From an uncultured Alphaproteobacteria bacterium (GTDB lineage Bacteria; Pseudomonadota; Alphaproteobacteria; Rhizobiales; Beijerinckiaceae), in NCBI GenBank assembly GCA_937903315.1, contig CALCZO010000291.1, positions 1-7,009 of the forward strand: a stretch of DNA of 7,009 nucleotides. Reading direction: 5' to 3'. Positions 5,650-7,009 of the stretch are shown piece after piece (positions within the stretch are counted from its first letter, which is position 1; each line of letters opens with the position of its first letter). Under the pieces are notes generated by a model. It did no database searches, was not told the DNA's origin, and was given only the letters and a program-made list of their open reading frames with translations. A program made the translations under genes and the position numbers.

Positions 5650-7009
5650 AGCGCGCGGTCACCGTCAGCGTGCCATGGCCGGTCCGGCCATAGCGCTCGG
5701 GCCTGTACATGTCCTCGATCACCGCCGCCGGCAACGCATAGGTGCCCGGCGAGACGGCACGGACGACATAGGCCACCTGATATTCGGCCTTGCCGCTGCC
5801 GTTACGGGTGAAAGCGGCGACGAACCGGTCATCGCGGAATTCGGTGTTCTCCGGTTCGATCTCCCGCTTGAGCCATGAGAAGCCCTCCAGCCCGCCGCTG
5901 TCGACCAGCGCGGGATTGTCGATCTCGAACCCGGCCGGCAACAGATCGGTCAGCACCAGACGGCCGAACTTCGCTTCTGGTTCGGTGACCTTGAGCACCA
6001 CGACGACCCGATCGTTCTGGCGCACGGTAAGGCTGTCGAGCTTCGTTCCGTCAAGTTTGTGGAACGTCCGCTCCAGGCCGAATCCGGCATTCAGCGCCGG
6101 CTCCGGTGCCATCGGATGACCAGACGCGGTGACAACGAGCTGAACCGGCGCGGCACCGGTGTTGGCCAGCGTCACCGGCGCGCCGTCCAGCCGCGTCCCG
6201 AGATAGGCGCGGTAGAACGGTCCGCGGTGCGCCGTTCCGTTGAGGGTGAGCGACTGGCCCTGCGCCTCGCTGGCCATCGCCTCGGCCGCCATCACCATCC
6301 AGGCGTTCTCCTGGGTCGAGGTGAACCGCGTTGCCCCGCGCGCTTCGGACACCACCGCCGCCGCCTTCTGGACGATGCCGCCGCCGGCACCCGCCTCAGC
6401 CGCCAGCGCCAGCAGGCCGGCGCCATCGCGCAGTTTCGAGCCGTAGTCGGCCCGCGAGACCAGCTTCACCGTCTCGCCGTCGAGCGTCTCGAGCGCCGTG
6501 CGGAACACCGCCGTTGCGCGCCCGCGATCCCCCAGCAGACCGAGCGCTGCCGCCAGTTGTGCCTGCGCCAGCGGGGTCTTGAACTCGGCGATCTTCGTAT
6601 CGGCGAGATACCTCAGATCGTTCATCACCGGCCGGCCGTTGCGCGCCAGCACATAAGCGGCGTAGGCCAGATCGCTGCCCCCCTCGCGCACCTCCGACGC
6701 GTTGGCGACAAAGTTGCGCATCCGGTCAAGCACGAGATCGAACGCCTTCTGCGGCACATCGAAATTGCGCTCGCGCGCCCGTGTCAGGAAATCGCCGACG
6801 AAGGCATCAAGCCACATGTCCTCCGCCCCGTCCGCCGACCACAGACCGAACCCGCCGGACGACGACTGACGGGCAAGGATACGGTCGATCGCCCCCCGGA
6901 TGGTGCCGTCAAGATCGGCCGGCAGCGGCAGCGTCGCCCCTGCCGCCTGCCGCAGCCGGCTCAGCGACAGCAGCGGCATCGCCCGGCTCACCGTCTGCTC
7001 GGTGCAGCC
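5648..7009 (-). CDS. Bacterial alpha-2-macroglobulin (YfhM type), C-terminal part, cut by window edge
   Basis: This is the C-terminal 453 residues of a large protein, open at the right edge. Bacterial alpha-2-macroglobulins are periplasmic, often lipid-anchored, traps that covalently bind attacking proteases. The first codons in the window read GCTEQT; Cys2 and Gln5 of this fragment would form the internal thioester. Helical thioester-domain sequence follows to about residue 260, with GGFGLW (52-57) and STQENAW (231-237) as family landmarks. C-terminal beta domains follow, including LPAGFEIDNP (357-366) and MYRPERYG (434-441). The length from the thioester Cys to the end (about 450 residues) fits the family, whose full proteins run to roughly 1,600-1,800 residues. 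A GTG at 6991 is an internal Val codon just after the thioester, not a start. pbpC follows by 9 nt, the classic yfhM-pbpC order. The N-terminal signal and bait regions lie outside the window. Confidence 0.93.
   Translation of the reverse strand, partial: GCTEQTVSRAMPLLSLSRLRQAAGATLPLPADLDGTIRGAIDRILARQSSSGGFGLWSADGAEDMWLDAFVGDFLTRARERNFDVPQKAFDLVLDRMRNFVANASEVREGGSDLAYAAYVLARNGRPVMNDLRYLADTKIAEFKTPLAQAQLAAALGLLGDRGRATAVFRTALETLDGETVKLVSRADYGSKLRDGAGLLALAAEAGAGGGIVQKAAAVVSEARGATRFTSTQENAWMVMAAEAMASEAQGQSLTLNGTAHRGPFYRAYLGTRLDGAPVTLANTGAAPVQLVVTASGHPMAPEPALNAGFGLERTFHKLDGTKLDSLTVRQNDRVVVVLKVTEPEAKFGRLVLTDLLPAGFEIDNPALVDSGGLEGFSWLKREIEPENTEFRDDRFVAAFTRNGSGKAEYQVAYVVRAVSPGTYALPAAVIEDMYRPERYGRTGHGTLTVTAR

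Noticed and set aside
5648..6991. A free-standing 447-residue protein starting at GTG 6991
   Set aside because: The frame stays open to the window edge and the six codons before the GTG encode the thioester motif, so the GTG is an internal valine codon of a larger alpha-2-macroglobulin.

Overview
The window is 7 kb of GC-rich (roughly two-thirds G+C) bacterial chromosome. All five recognisable genes read on the minus strand, so the biology runs from the right edge to the left. Base composition, the FadE-type acyl-CoA dehydrogenase, the orphan-looking LivK-type binding protein and the alpha-2-macroglobulin/PBP1C pair suggest an alphaproteobacterium, probably of the Hyphomicrobiales. That placement is inference from gene content and protein style. 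No rRNA, tRNA, mobile element, CRISPR array or sign of recent transfer was found.

Right part (7009 to 3569): a bacterial alpha-2-macroglobulin gene, cut by the window edge just at its thioester motif (CTEQ), is followed 9 nt later by pbpC (penicillin-binding protein 1C). The pbpC ribosome-binding site overlaps the stop codon of the first gene, so the two are probably co-transcribed and translationally coupled. This is the known yfhM-pbpC arrangement: a periplasmic protease trap paired with a peptidoglycan synthase thought to repair the wall.

Middle (3568 to 1410): an AT-rich intergenic island carries a candidate promoter. It is followed by a two-gene unit: a secreted LivK-like ABC-transporter substrate-binding protein with no permease or ATPase in view, then 22 nt later a cytoplasmic classical SDR oxidoreductase. 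A GC-rich hairpin with a following U-rich tract ends this unit. A link between the solute captured and the substrate oxidised or reduced is plausible but unproven.

Left part (1409 to 1): an acyl-CoA dehydrogenase gene starts at GTG 1214, chosen by a strong Shine-Dalgarno sequence. Its upstream region holds the most unexpected signal in the window: a perfect 10-bp inverted repeat whose downstream arm is exactly the Shine-Dalgarno region, with a 7-bp hairpin inside the loop. If transcribed, this leader could hide the ribosome-binding site. The enzyme carries Asp where the catalytic Glu of medium-chain acyl-CoA dehydrogenase lies.

Most of the window is ordinary. I see no clear case for a wholly new system; the leader structure at 1220-1302 and the binding-protein/SDR unit are the items most worth a second look.
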